Assembly: GCF_014385085.1 (NCBI RefSeq)
Contig: NZ_JACRTD010000011.1
Location: forward strand, 1 to 62,259
From: Youxingia wuxianensis
GTDB lineage: Bacteria; Bacillota; Clostridia; Oscillospirales; Ruminococcaceae
Direction: 5' to 3'
DNA length: 62,259 bases
How positions within the stretch are numbered: position 1 is the stretch's first letter; the number at the start of each line of letters is the position of its first letter. Both the position numbers and the translations under genes were made by a program. This document shows, piece after piece, positions 33,172-42,315 of the stretch. Under the pieces are notes generated by a model. It did no database searches. It saw nothing but the letters and a program-made list of their open reading frames with translations, and was not told where the DNA came from.

Positions 33172-33555
33172 ATGACAGTAAATTCGGAAATGTTGTATAC
33201 CAAATCCCATGAATGGATAAAGCTGATGGATGATACCACCGCCCGGGTCGGGCTTACTGATTTCGCCCAGGCTTCGTTGGGAGATTTGGTGTTTGTAAAT
33301 CTGCCGGAGGTAGGGGATCCAGTAGCCGTAGAGGAATCTTTTGCCGATGTGGAATCCGTAAAAGCCGTATCCGATGTGTACAGCCCGGTAACAGGAACCA
33401 TATCCGCTGTCAACGAGGAACTTTTAGATGCTCCGGAAAAAATTAATGCCGAGCCGTACGAAGCCTGGCTGGTAGAGATAAGCGATATCACCGACAGGGA
33501 GGATCTGCTCACTCCAAAAGAATATGAGGAGCTTTGTGAAACGGAGGGCGAATAA
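33172..33555 (+). CDS. gcvH: GcvH lipoyl carrier protein
   Basis: A 127-aa H protein with the lipoylation site '[19 protein letters not shown]' (Lys) and normal length. AGGAGG before ATG; stop overlaps the gcvPA start (TAATG). Shuttles the aminomethyl group between P, T and L proteins. Confidence 0.96.
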   Translation: MTVNSEMLYTKSHEWIKLMDDTTARVGLTDFAQASLGDLVFVNLPEVGDPVAVEESFADVESVKAVSDVYSPVTGTISAVNEELLDAPEKINAEPYEAWLVEISDITDREDLLTPKEYEELCETEGE

Positions 33556-34868
33556 TGGGAAGCTATGTTCCGTCGACCCAGCAGGAACGCCGGCGGATGC
33601 TGGATACCATAGGGGTCAGTACGATTGACGATTTATATTGCCAGGTGCCAAAGGAAGTAAAACTGCAGAACTTAAATTTGCCCCAGGGGAAATCCGAGTT
33701 GGAAGTGAGATCCTGCATGGAGGCCTTAGCGCAAAAAAACATGCAGTTTACTTCTATTTTCCGGGGAGCCGGAGCGTATCACCACTATATTCCCGCGATT
33801 GTAAAAAGCGTAACCTCCAAAGAAGAATTTGTTACTGCGTACACGCCCTATCAGGCGGAAATCAGCCAAGGGGTTCTGCAGTCGATTTTTGAATTTCAGA
33901 CGATGATCAGCCAGCTCACTGGGTTGGATGCTGCAAACGCCTCTATTTACGATGGGGCCAGCGCCGCCGCGGAAGCGGCGGCTATGTGCCGGGATCGTAA
34001 ACGACAGAAAGTACTGGTATCCGAGGCGGTTAATCCTGGGGTGCTTTCCACCATACGAACTTACTGTGAGGGAGCGAATACTCCCTTGGAAGTGGTTCCT
34101 GTAAACGACGGCGTGACGGACAAACAGGCGCTTTCACAGATGCTGGATGAAACAGTCAGCTGTTTTTACATGGAATATCCCAACTTCTACGGCCAGATAG
34201 AGGATGCGACCGATTTGGGGGAGCTTGTCCATCAGGCGGGAGCAAAATTTATTATGGGCTGTCATCCTATCGCTATTTCTCTGCTGAAATGTCCGGGGGA
34301 ATGCGGCGCGGATATTGCGGTTGGAGAAGGACAGCCGTTGGGGATGCCGCTTGCTTTTGGCGGACCATATCTGGGGTTTATGACCTGCACTCAGGCCATG
34401 GTGAGAAGGCTGCCAGGCCGGATTGTGGGGGAAACGGTGGATCTGCAAGGCAAACGGGCCTATGTACTTACTCTACAAGCGCGAGAACAGCACATCCGGC
34501 GGGAGAAGGCCTCCAGCAACGTTTGTTCCAACCAGGCGCTGTGTGCAATGACCGCTTCGGTTTATATGGCGGCGATGGGAAGCGCGGGAATGAGACAGAC
34601 GGCGAAGCTGTGTATGTCCAAGGCCTCTTATGCTGCGGGAGAGCTTTGCAGTATTCCTGGAATTTCTCAAAAATTCAAAGGCCCGTATTTTAATGAGTTT
34701 GTCACCCGCTGTCCTTCTTCTCAAAATATCCTTTGCGCTCTGGAAGAAAAGGGGATTTTAGGCGGACTGCCGCTGGATGAGGAAAGTATCCTGTGGTGCG
34801 TCACTGAGATGAACAGCAAAAAACAGATCGACCAAATGGTTGAGATTGTAAGGGAGGCGGTAAAATGA
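33555..34868 (+). CDS. gcvPA: Glycine dehydrogenase subunit 1 (P protein, alpha)
   Basis: A 437-aa GcvPA: 'FRGAGAYHHYIPA', 'TPYQAEISQGVLQ', 'YDGASAAAEAA', 'REQHIRREKASSNVCSNQAL'. The split P protein (PA+PB) is usual in Firmicutes. Together with GcvPB it decarboxylates glycine on PLP. Overlaps gcvPB by 4 bp. Confidence 0.95.
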   Translation: MGSYVPSTQQERRRMLDTIGVSTIDDLYCQVPKEVKLQNLNLPQGKSELEVRSCMEALAQKNMQFTSIFRGAGAYHHYIPAIVKSVTSKEEFVTAYTPYQAEISQGVLQSIFEFQTMISQLTGLDAANASIYDGASAAAEAAAMCRDRKRQKVLVSEAVNPGVLSTIRTYCEGANTPLEVVPVNDGVTDKQALSQMLDETVSCFYMEYPNFYGQIEDATDLGELVHQAGAKFIMGCHPIAISLLKCPGECGADIAVGEGQPLGMPLAFGGPYLGFMTCTQAMVRRLPGRIVGETVDLQGKRAYVLTLQAREQHIRREKASSNVCSNQALCAMTASVYMAAMGSAGMRQTAKLCMSKASYAAGELCSIPGISQKFKGPYFNEFVTRCPSSQNILCALEEKGILGGLPLDEESILWCVTEMNSKKQIDQMVEIVREAVK

Positions 34869-36298
34869 AACTGATTTTTGAACGCAGCCAGGAAGGCCGG
34901 GGATGCAGTATTCTGCCCGCCTGCGATGTGCCGGAAGTGGACTGCTCTCCCGAGATAAGCCGTAAGGCGCCTTTGCATCTTCCTCAGATCGCGGAGGTGG
35001 ACATCAGCCGTCATTATACCGAGCTGATGAAACAGACCCATGGCGTGAACGATGGATTTTATCCATTAGGCTCGTGTACCATGAAATACAACCCGAAAAT
35101 CAACGAAGAAATCGCCGCCCTGCCCGGATTTTCCAAAATTCATCCCCTTCAGCCCTCCCATACTGCGCAGGGTTGCCTGGAAGTGCTGGGGCTTGCGGAA
35201 AAGTATTTGTGCGAGATCACCGGCATGGATCATATGACGTTCCAGCCGGCTGCAGGAGCCCACGGGGAATTTACCGGGCTTTTGCTGATCAAAGCATATC
35301 ACAAATCCAGAGGCGACACGGCTCGCACCAAAATTATCGTTCCCGATTCCGCCCATGGAACCAATCCTGCCAGCGCGGTGATGGCCGGATTTACGGTGGT
35401 AAATATTCCGTCCGGGGAGGATGGATGCGTAGACCTGGAGAAACTTCGGCAGGCAGTGGGGGAAGATACTGCCGGGCTGATGCTGACCAATCCGAATACC
35501 GTGGGAATTTTTGATAAAAACATCCTGGAAATCACAAAGACGGTTCATGACGCAGGAGGACTGAATTACTATGACGGCGCCAATTTAAACGCGGTGATGG
35601 GAGTGGTGCGGCCAGGGGATATGGGATTTGACGTGGTGCATCTGAACCTGCATAAAACCTTTTCCACCCCGCATGGCGGCGGCCCGGGAAGCGGTCCCGT
35701 AGGCTGCAAGGAACTGCTGTCGGCGTTTTTGCCCAGCGGCCACGTAAGTTGTGAAGAGGATGGAACCTATGGGTTTGATGCGCCGAGTCCCCGGTCTATC
35801 GGAAGCGTAAAGAATTTTTATGGAAATTTCCTGGTAGTGGTAAAAGCGTTAACCTATATTCTCACCCTAGGGCGGGAAGGCATTAAAGAAGCGGCCCAGA
35901 ACGCAGTGCTCAATGCCAATTATCTGATGGCTCGGCTGAGCGATCTGTATGATATGCCTTACGCGGGGCCGTGCATGCATGAATTTGTCATGAGCCTGGA
36001 GCCTCTTAAGAAAGAAAAAGGCGTTACCGCCATGGATATTGCCAAGGCTTTGTTGGATCATGGAATCCATCCGCCTACCATGTATTTCCCGCTGATCGTC
36101 CATGAGGCGCTGATGGCGGAGCCTACAGAGACGGAAAGTATAGATACCCTTGACGGGGCGGCTCAGACATTCCGGGAGATTTATCAGCAGGCGCTGGATA
36201 ATCCTCAAAGCCTTCACGATGCTCCGGTGAGCACTCCGGTGCGCCGCCTGGATGAAGTAGGCGCGGCAAGAAATCCCAAACCGACTTACTCTTTTTAA
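34865..36298 (+). CDS. gcvPB: Glycine dehydrogenase subunit 2 (P protein, beta)
   Basis: A 477-aa GcvPB with 'GFYPLGSCTMKYNPK', 'PAAGAHGEF', 'HGTNPASA' and the PLP-lysine motif 'HLNLHKTFSTPHGGGGPG'-like region (here HKTFSTPHGGGPGSGPVG). Full length. Starts inside the gcvPA end (ATGA). Confidence 0.95.
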   Translation: MKLIFERSQEGRGCSILPACDVPEVDCSPEISRKAPLHLPQIAEVDISRHYTELMKQTHGVNDGFYPLGSCTMKYNPKINEEIAALPGFSKIHPLQPSHTAQGCLEVLGLAEKYLCEITGMDHMTFQPAAGAHGEFTGLLLIKAYHKSRGDTARTKIIVPDSAHGTNPASAVMAGFTVVNIPSGEDGCVDLEKLRQAVGEDTAGLMLTNPNTVGIFDKNILEITKTVHDAGGLNYYDGANLNAVMGVVRPGDMGFDVVHLNLHKTFSTPHGGGPGSGPVGCKELLSAFLPSGHVSCEEDGTYGFDAPSPRSIGSVKNFYGNFLVVVKALTYILTLGREGIKEAAQNAVLNANYLMARLSDLYDMPYAGPCMHEFVMSLEPLKKEKGVTAMDIAKALLDHGIHPPTMYFPLIVHEALMAEPTETESIDTLDGAAQTFREIYQQALDNPQSLHDAPVSTPVRRLDEVGAARNPKPTYSF

Positions 36299-36307
36299 GA
36301 CGCGGAT

Positions 36308-37306
36308 ATGGTAAAGCGTATACGGGTACTTCAGTGGTATGAAACCAACCCTTACAGGAACTTAGCTTTGGAGGAATATCTGCTGGATCAACTCCCGGCG
36401 GGGGAGTGCATCCTTTATCTGTGGCAAAACCGCCATACAGTGGTGATAGGCAGAAATCAAAACGTCTGGAAAGAGTGTAGTTTGGCCCTGTTGGAAGAGG
36501 AGGGGGGCTATTTGGCCCGCCGCTCTTCCGGGGGCGGCGCGGTGTACCATGATCTGGGGAATTTGAATTTTACCTTCCTGGCCCATGACGAGGATTTTGA
36601 TGTGGAAAAACAGCAGGAAGTAATTTTAAATGCTTTGAAAAAAATGAAGATTTGCGCGGTGAAATCCGGCCGCAATGACCTGACGGTGAACGGCTGCAAA
36701 TTTTCAGGGAATGCTTTTTATCACAAAGGAGGCCGCAGCCTCCATCATGGTACTCTACTGGTGGACGTGAATATTCCATCCCTGTCAAAATATCTTACGG
36801 TATCCTCAGAAAAACTTCGTTCCCATGGAGTAAGCTCGGTAAGATCGAGAGTGACTAATTTAAAAAACTATTGCCCCAAGCTAACCGTAGATCTGCTGCG
36901 TCAGCGGCTGGTCGGCTCTTTTGAAGAGATATATGGCTTCTCGGCGGCGCCTATCCTGGAACAAGAGATTTGTATGCAGGAAGTGGAGAAGCTATATGAA
37001 AAGTACTGTTCGCAAAGCTGGAAGTTCGGACGCAAGATTACCGCCAGCTATACATTGGAACATCGGTTCGCCTGGGGTGGAATACAGATAAAAGCGCTTG
37101 TGAAAGGCGGACTGATTAAGGAGGCCGCTGTTTTTTCCGATGCGATGCAGGCCCAATGGCCCAGTCAGTTTGAGCAGGCGTTAACAGGGAGTTTGTTTTC
37201 CTCCCAAGCTATGGCGCAGGCGGCTCTGCAGACGCCGCAGACGGATGAATTGACCCGGAAAATGGCTGAAGATGTAGCCCAGCTGTTGTTGGAACAGCGA
37301 TTATAA
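36308..37306 (+). CDS. lplA: Lipoate-protein ligase A
   Basis: A 332-aa LplA: 'NPYRNLALEEYLL', 'GRNQNVWKEC', 'RRSSGGGAVYHDLGNLNF', 'KFSGNAFY', with the C-terminal accessory domain. Attaches scavenged lipoate to GcvH through lipoyl-AMP. No lipoate synthase (lipA/lipB) is nearby, so the operon appears to rely on exogenous lipoate. The ribosome site is weak; it starts 9 nt after gcvPB and is probably coupled. Confidence 0.93.
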   Translation: MVKRIRVLQWYETNPYRNLALEEYLLDQLPAGECILYLWQNRHTVVIGRNQNVWKECSLALLEEEGGYLARRSSGGGAVYHDLGNLNFTFLAHDEDFDVEKQQEVILNALKKMKICAVKSGRNDLTVNGCKFSGNAFYHKGGRSLHHGTLLVDVNIPSLSKYLTVSSEKLRSHGVSSVRSRVTNLKNYCPKLTVDLLRQRLVGSFEEIYGFSAAPILEQEICMQEVEKLYEKYCSQSWKFGRKITASYTLEHRFAWGGIQIKALVKGGLIKEAAVFSDAMQAQWPSQFEQALTGSLFSSQAMAQAALQTPQTDELTRKMAEDVAQLLLEQRL

Positions 37307-37323
37307 AAGGAGGCGAACGCCCA

Positions 37324-38724
37324 TTGGATACAAGTTATGATCTGGTTGTTATCGGTGCGGGCCCTGGCGGTTATGTAGCGGCGATCCGCGCCGCTCAATA
37401 CGGAAGAAAAGTTGCCATTGTGGAAAATCGGCAGCTGGGAGGAACCTGCCTCAACCGGGGCTGTATCCCCACTAAAACCCTGATGCATGCTTCTCAGCTG
37501 TTGTGGGAAATAAAAAACTGTCAGTCTATTGGAATTACCGTGGAAGGCGCCGGATATGACCTGCAGACGATGTATGCCCGCAAGGACGAGGTGGTTTCCC
37601 AACTGCGGGAGGGAATTTCCCGCTTGTTAAAAGCCAATAAAATTACTGTCTTTGAAGGTACGGGGCGCATTTGCGCTCCAGGAAAAGTAAAAGTTTTTGG
37701 AGAAGAAACTCACGAGCTGCAAACGCAGAATATCCTGATTGCTACCGGCTCAGTTCCCCATAAACCGCCCATAGAAGGGGCCAGCCTTCCCAATGTATTC
37801 ACCAGCGACCAGCTGCTTAACCTAAAAGATAAGCAATATCAGCGGTTAGTAATTATCGGCGGCGGAGTAATTGGAGTAGAATTTGCGACCATTTTCAACG
37901 CCCTTGGCTGTCAGGTAACAATCATCGAGGCGCTGGAACGGGTCCTGCCGGGGATGGACCGGGAGATTTCACAGAACCTATCCATGATCCTGAAAAAGCG
38001 GGGCGTTGCCATTCATACTGGCGCGAAAGTTGCCAAGATAGAGGAAAGCGGTGAGCTTTCCTGCTATTATGAAGAAAAAGGCGCGCTTCAGGAAGCGAAA
38101 GCGGATGGTATTTTAATTGCTACCGGGCGCAGGCCCTATACCGACGGTTTGCTTTGTGAAGAGGAATTACGGTTGGAGATGGAGCGGGGGGCAATTGTGG
38201 TAGACCACAGATTTGAGACCAGCGTGCCTGGAATTTATGCCATCGGGGACGTCATCGCCGGTTCCACCCAGCTGGCCCATGGCGCGTCCGCTCAAGGACT
38301 GGCGGCGTCGGCGTATATCTGCGGACAGCAGGAGCCTTTTCCTGATCTTGTGCCCGCCTGTGTATATACTGATCCGGAAATCGCCTGCGTAGGCCTTTCG
38401 GCGGATCAAGCCAAGGCAAAAGAAATTCCTGTCAAAACGGGAAAGTACCTGATGAGCGGGAATGGAAAATCCTTGCTCTCCCAGCAGGAACGAGGATTTA
38501 TCAAGCTGGTGGTCCACGAACAGACCAATAAAATTCTGGGCGCCCAGTTGATGTGCGCCCGTGCCACAGATATGATCAGCGAGATTGCTGTGGCAATTAA
38601 GGCGGAAATGACCGCCGGGCAGCTGGCTGAGGTGATCCGTCCTCATCCCACCTTCAGCGAGGGAATCACGGAAGCGGCCCAGGAAGTTGATAAAAAAGCG
38701 ATCCATTCTCTTCCAAAACGCTAA
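37324..38724 (+). CDS. lpdA: Dihydrolipoyl dehydrogenase (glycine cleavage L protein)
   Basis: A 466-aa flavoprotein: FAD motif 'VIGAGPGGYVAAIRAAQYG', redox disulfide 'GGTCLNRGCIPTK', NAD motif 'IIGGGVIGVEFA', 'YAIGDV', and the C-terminal His-Glu 'HPTFSEGITEAA'. TTG start with AAAGGAGG upstream. No N-terminal lipoyl domain. Reoxidises the H protein; last gene of the glycine operon. Confidence 0.95.
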   Translation: MDTSYDLVVIGAGPGGYVAAIRAAQYGRKVAIVENRQLGGTCLNRGCIPTKTLMHASQLLWEIKNCQSIGITVEGAGYDLQTMYARKDEVVSQLREGISRLLKANKITVFEGTGRICAPGKVKVFGEETHELQTQNILIATGSVPHKPPIEGASLPNVFTSDQLLNLKDKQYQRLVIIGGGVIGVEFATIFNALGCQVTIIEALERVLPGMDREISQNLSMILKKRGVAIHTGAKVAKIEESGELSCYYEEKGALQEAKADGILIATGRRPYTDGLLCEEELRLEMERGAIVVDHRFETSVPGIYAIGDVIAGSTQLAHGASAQGLAASAYICGQQEPFPDLVPACVYTDPEIACVGLSADQAKAKEIPVKTGKYLMSGNGKSLLSQQERGFIKLVVHEQTNKILGAQLMCARATDMISEIAVAIKAEMTAGQLAEVIRPHPTFSEGITEAAQEVDKKAIHSLPKR

Positions 38725-38745
38725 ACCTCTTTTCTCCCAGAAAAA

Positions 38746-38785
38746 CGAAGCCCCCCTGTATGCTTGGCCATACAGGGGGGCTTCG
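38746..38785. terminator. Bidirectional terminator (stronger on minus strand)
   Basis: A 17-bp perfect stem (38746-38762 / 38769-38785). On the minus strand it is followed by TTTTTC, so it ends the kdgK unit; on the plus strand it follows lpdA. Confidence 0.85.
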
Positions 38786-38839
38786 TCGACTAAAGTGGGA
38801 AATAATCCAATCTATTATAAGGAGGTAGTAGTTAGCAAA

Positions 38840-39862
38840 TTATCTCTGTACACGGCCGGAACCGTCGCCGCCGGCAAGTTTTTTCACTTCGTCTACAGAT
38901 ACCTGGTTAAAGTCGCCTTCAATGGAGTGTTTCAGACAGCTGGCGGCAACCGCAAACTCCAAAGCGTCCTGAGGAGCATACTTGTTGACGCAGGCGTAGA
39001 TAAGTCCCGCACCGAAGCTGTCGCCGCCGCCTACGCGGTCAACGATATGTACCAGATAGTTTTTAGAGAAGTAATAATCATTTCCATCATAGAGCATAGC
39101 GGCCCAGTTGTTGTCGTTAGCAGAGATGGAACCCCGCAGAGTGATAGTAACTTTAGAGAACCCAAAACGGTCCGCTAATTTTTTAGCAACTTCCTTGTAC
39201 CCTTCATGGGAGAGTTTCCCGCCGGTAACATCGGTATTTTCTGCTTTGATGCCGAATACGTCGTCCGCGTCCGCTTCGTTAGCGATACAAACGTCTACAT
39301 ATTCCATCAGTCCCGCCATTACCTGGCCGGCTTTCTCTTTGCTCCACAAGTTTTTACGATAGTTTAAGTCGCAGCTGATGGTCACGCCTTTGGCCTTCGC
39401 CGCTTTACACGCTTCCAGACAGATGGCCGCTACATTGTCGCCCAGCGCCGGAGTAATGCCTGTAAAGTGGAACCATTCAGCACCTTCAAAAATAGTACTC
39501 CAATCGAAATCTTCCGAGGAAGCGGTAGCGATTGCGGAACCTGCACGGTCATAAATTACTTTGCTGGGGCGCTGGGAAGCGCCTTTTTCCAGGAAGTAAA
39601 TACCGACACGATTGCCGCCGCGGGTGATATAGCTGGTATCCACGCCGAACTGACGCAGGGAGTTTACCGCAGCTTGACCGATATCATGTTTCGGCAGCTT
39701 GGTAACAAACGCCGCATCCATGCCGTAGTTGGCCAAGGAAACTGCCACATTGGCTTCGCCGCCGCCGTAGGTGGCGCCTAATTCCTGGGCCTGAACAAAT
39801 CTATAATAACCGTTTGGGGCAAGTCTCAGCATAATTTCGCCAAAAGTAACTATTTTACCCAT
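38840..39862 (-). CDS. kdgK: 2-keto-3-deoxygluconate kinase-like PfkB sugar kinase
   Basis: A 340-aa ribokinase-family protein: 'TFGEIMLRLAPNGYYRFVQA', 'GGGEANVAVSLANYG', 'CDLNYRKNLW', 'NEADADDVFGI' and the catalytic 'DRVGGGDSFGAGLIYA'. It fits KDG kinases. Paired with the KDPG aldolase gene 36 bp upstream, it would phosphorylate KDG to KDPG for cleavage to pyruvate and glyceraldehyde-3-phosphate. Start 39862 (AGGAG 8 nt upstream) preferred to 39880. Confidence 0.9.
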   Translation of the reverse strand: MGKIVTFGEIMLRLAPNGYYRFVQAQELGATYGGGEANVAVSLANYGMDAAFVTKLPKHDIGQAAVNSLRQFGVDTSYITRGGNRVGIYFLEKGASQRPSKVIYDRAGSAIATASSEDFDWSTIFEGAEWFHFTGITPALGDNVAAICLEACKAAKAKGVTISCDLNYRKNLWSKEKAGQVMAGLMEYVDVCIANEADADDVFGIKAENTDVTGGKLSHEGYKEVAKKLADRFGFSKVTITLRGSISANDNNWAAMLYDGNDYYFSKNYLVHIVDRVGGGDSFGAGLIYACVNKYAPQDALEFAVAASCLKHSIEGDFNQVSVDEVKKLAGGDGSGRVQR

Positions 39863-39898
39863 TGTATAATCTCCTCTCAAAACTTTACTTTAAGTATA

Positions 39899-40864
39899 TT
39901 ATTTCTTCTGAACCAGATGAACGCCAAATCCGCCGATTTGATCTTTAAAGTAAACGGCGATCATATTGCCTTTAGCGTCATACTTAGCGGTATCCATATC
40001 GAAAGCGAAACCATTGCGCTCAAAGTAAGCTACTGCTCTTTCAATGAAATTGGTACCAATAGCGATATGGCCGTTGTCTCCTACGTATGGGGTTTTCATA
40101 ACTTCGATACATTTAGCGGCAAACACAGAGCTGTTGCCGACTTTGTGTTCAAAGCCGAACATGGTCTCAAACATTTTAGCGATTTTCACCGCTTCATCCT
40201 CGTTTTTGCCGTTAATGCCAACATGCATCAGCTCAAATCCCAACATGGACTGTACGGCCTGACGGGTGAGACGTTCGATTTCATCAAATTTACCTTCGTT
40301 GATTAGATCCGCTTTTACCATCCAGGTACCGCCGCAGCAGAGGATCTTGTTGAAGGACAGATAATCCAACAAATTACTGGCGTTTACGCCGCCGGTAGGC
40401 ATAAAGGTTACATTTACATAGGGACCGGCCAGCGCTTTGATAAAGTTTACGCCGCCCAGCTGTTCCGCCGGGAAGAATTTAACAGTAGTAAGCCCCATTT
40501 CCAAGGCCGCTTCGATATCCGAAGGGGAGGAACAACCGGGGGCTACCGGAATACCAATATCGATACAATGTTTTACGACTTTCGGGTTTAAACCTGGGCT
40601 GACGATAAATTTTGCGCCAGCGGCAACCGCACGGTCCACCTGATCGACAGTAAGAACGGTGCCGGCACCGACCAACATCTCCGGTAGTTCCTTGGCCACG
40701 CGCCGGATAGCTTCTTCGCCCTGAGCGGTGCGGAAGGTGATTTCAGCGCAGGGAAGGCCGCCGTTACAGAGGGCTTTCGCAAGGGGAATGGCCTTGTCCA
40801 CATCATCAATTTTGATTACAGGGACAATACCGATTTTCGAAAGTTGTTTTAATACATCGTTCAC
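39899..40864 (-). CDS. eda: KDPG/KHG aldolase with C-terminal VOC-like domain
   Basis: A 321-aa protein. Residues about 1-210 are a class I KDPG aldolase: 'GIVPVIKIDDVDKAIPLAKAL', 'CAEITFRT' (Glu), 'VGAGTVLTVDQVDRAV', 'FIVSPGLNP' and 'VKFFPAEQLGG' (Schiff-base Lys). Residues about 212-321 are an extra domain ('MHVGINGKNEDEAVKIAKMF', 'HIAIGTNFIERAVAYFERNGF', 'YFKDQIGGFGVHLVQ') resembling a glyoxalase/VOC fold. Plain Eda is about 210 aa, so this is a fusion. GTG start with GAGGTGA. The VOC part may isomerise or modify a related keto-acid or serve structure only. Confidence 0.88.
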   Translation of the reverse strand: MNDVLKQLSKIGIVPVIKIDDVDKAIPLAKALCNGGLPCAEITFRTAQGEEAIRRVAKELPEMLVGAGTVLTVDQVDRAVAAGAKFIVSPGLNPKVVKHCIDIGIPVAPGCSSPSDIEAALEMGLTTVKFFPAEQLGGVNFIKALAGPYVNVTFMPTGGVNASNLLDYLSFNKILCCGGTWMVKADLINEGKFDEIERLTRQAVQSMLGFELMHVGINGKNEDEAVKIAKMFETMFGFEHKVGNSSVFAAKCIEVMKTPYVGDNGHIAIGTNFIERAVAYFERNGFAFDMDTAKYDAKGNMIAVYFKDQIGGFGVHLVQKK

Positions 40865-40896
40865 AGTAATTCACCTCATAAATATCATTGAGTGAG

Positions 40897-40913
40897 TTTC
40901 ACAATGTGAAACC
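40897..40913. promoter_or_regulatory. Palindromic operator, probable IclR-family site
   Basis: A perfect 8-1-8 palindrome GTTTCACA-A-TGTGAAAC about 33 nt upstream of the eda-fusion start and downstream of its promoter. KdgR-type regulators of the IclR family bind such TGAAAC/GTTTCA dyads, and an IclR gene is divergent next door. Confidence 0.75.
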
Positions 40914-40940
40914 AAGTTCCGCATCGTGGTCTATAGTTTT

Positions 40941-40968
40941 ATTATACTGATTTATTTTTCTATTGCAA
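40941..40968 (-). promoter_or_regulatory. Promoter of the eda-kdgK operon
   Basis: Minus strand TTGCAA (40963-40968), 16-nt spacer, TATAAT (40941-40946). The start of transcription would fall near 40934, so the palindrome at 40897-40913 is a downstream roadblock site. Confidence 0.65.
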
Positions 40969-41108
40969 GTACCCATGGAAAGAAAATGTAAATTAGATTT
41001 GATAAAATTTTTTGGTCGAATTGTGCATCCTGTACAAGTTGGCCCAAAATTGTCTAATTTGGGATATTCTCAGAAAAAAATACTGGTTTTCAATTAAGGA
41101 TTATGTGC

Positions 41109-41114
41109 TATAAT
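41109..41114 (+). promoter_or_regulatory. Extended -10 promoter of the IclR gene
   Basis: TG-C-TATAAT (TATAAT 41109-41114), 43 nt ahead of the iclR ATG. The rest of this 290-nt divergent region also holds an imperfect dyad CCCAAAATT/AATTTGGG (about 41043-41063). Confidence 0.55.
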
Positions 41115-41156
41115 AAAAGCCAGCATATTACTTCGCATACAAAAAGGAGAAGGAAC

Positions 41157-41933
41157 ATGGAGCAGGAAAAACAATCGGTCCAGTCCCTGGACCGGGCGTT
41201 TGCGATTATCGAACACCTTTCACAAAATCCCGGCGGGATGCTTTTAATGGATTTAAGCGCCGCCACTGGACTTCATAAAAGTACGGTTCACCGTCTGCTG
41301 GCCTCTTTGATTAACCTGGGCTATGTACGTAAGGATAGTGACAGCAATAAGTATCGGCTTACCTTTAAGCTCTTTGAGATTTCCGGCCGGGTAGTGGCCG
41401 GAATTGATACGGTATCGGTTGCCAAGCCTTACCTGGAGCGGCTGCGCAACGAAACCAACGAAGCTATTCATCTGGTGGTACGGGATGGCATTGATATTGT
41501 TTACGTTCATAAGGTGGAAGCCAACAACAGCTCTATCCATATGTTCTCCCGTATCGGGATGCGCCGCCCTATGTACTGTACGGCCGTGGGGAAAAGTATT
41601 TTAGCGACTATGAGCGACGGTCATATTAAACGCATCTGGGACAAAAGCGATATTAAACAATATACCCAGCATACCATCATTCGGCTGGAAAATCTGTATC
41701 AGGAGCTGGAGCAGGTAAGAAGGCTGGGATACGCTTTGGACAATGAAGAGAATGAGCTAGGGGTGCGCTGTATCGGTACCGCGGTGCTGGACTACTCCGG
41801 ACGGGCCGCCGCTGCTTTGAGTATCTCCGCTCCGCTGATGCGTATGACTGATCAGCGTATTGAGGAATTGGCCCAATATATTTTGAAAGCCCGGGAGGAT
41901 ATTTCTTCGGAACTGGGATATCGGGGAAACTGA
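41157..41933 (+). CDS. IclR-family transcriptional regulator (KdgR-like)
   Basis: A 258-aa regulator. N-terminal winged helix (about 8-70: 'SLDRAFAIIEHLSQNPGGM', 'TGLHKSTVHRLLASLINLGYV') and C-terminal IclR effector domain ('NEAIHLVVRDG', 'MYCTAVGKSILA', 'ENELGVRCIGTAVLDYSG'). Start 41157 with AAGGAG. Divergent from the eda-kdgK operon with a fitting palindrome, so it most likely controls KDG/KDPG catabolism in response to a keto-sugar acid. Confidence 0.9.
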   Translation: MEQEKQSVQSLDRAFAIIEHLSQNPGGMLLMDLSAATGLHKSTVHRLLASLINLGYVRKDSDSNKYRLTFKLFEISGRVVAGIDTVSVAKPYLERLRNETNEAIHLVVRDGIDIVYVHKVEANNSSIHMFSRIGMRRPMYCTAVGKSILATMSDGHIKRIWDKSDIKQYTQHTIIRLENLYQELEQVRRLGYALDNEENELGVRCIGTAVLDYSGRAAAALSISAPLMRMTDQRIEELAQYILKAREDISSELGYRGN

Positions 41934-41964
41934 CCGGGGACCCTTGTGGAAAGGATGGGGTATT

Positions 41965-42315
41965 GTGACCCGCAGGGAGCTGATTGAATACTGCCTTACC
42001 TATGCCGGCGCATACGAGGACTATCCTTTTGACGAGGGGGAATGGGCGGTAATGCGCCACCGGGGAAATAAAAAGAGCTTTGCTCTGATCTATGAGCGAA
42101 ACGGAAATCTTTGTCTTAATGTGAAATGCGAACCGATGCGGGCGGAATTTTATCGGAAGATATTTTCTTGGGTGACGCCTGCTTATCATATGAATAAAAT
42201 CCATTGGAACACGGTTACTTTTCAGGATGGGACAGACTTGGACGAAGTATATGAGATGATCTCCCACAGTTACGAGTTGACAAAGCCAAAGGGGAAGAAA
42301 GCAAATGGATCTTAA
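41965..42315 (+). CDS. MmcQ/YjbR family protein
   Basis: A 116-aa protein of the MmcQ/YjbR (CyaY-like fold) family: 'EYCLTYAGAYEDYPF', 'KSFALIYERNGNLCLNVKCEP', 'NKIHWNTVTFQDG'. Possible DNA-binding role; function not settled. GTG start at 41965 with AAAGGA 9 nt upstream; a TTG at 41944 is less likely. It overlaps the alkD gene by 11 bp, so both are coupled. Confidence 0.8.
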   Translation: MTRRELIEYCLTYAGAYEDYPFDEGEWAVMRHRGNKKSFALIYERNGNLCLNVKCEPMRAEFYRKIFSWVTPAYHMNKIHWNTVTFQDGTDLDEVYEMISHSYELTKPKGKKANGS

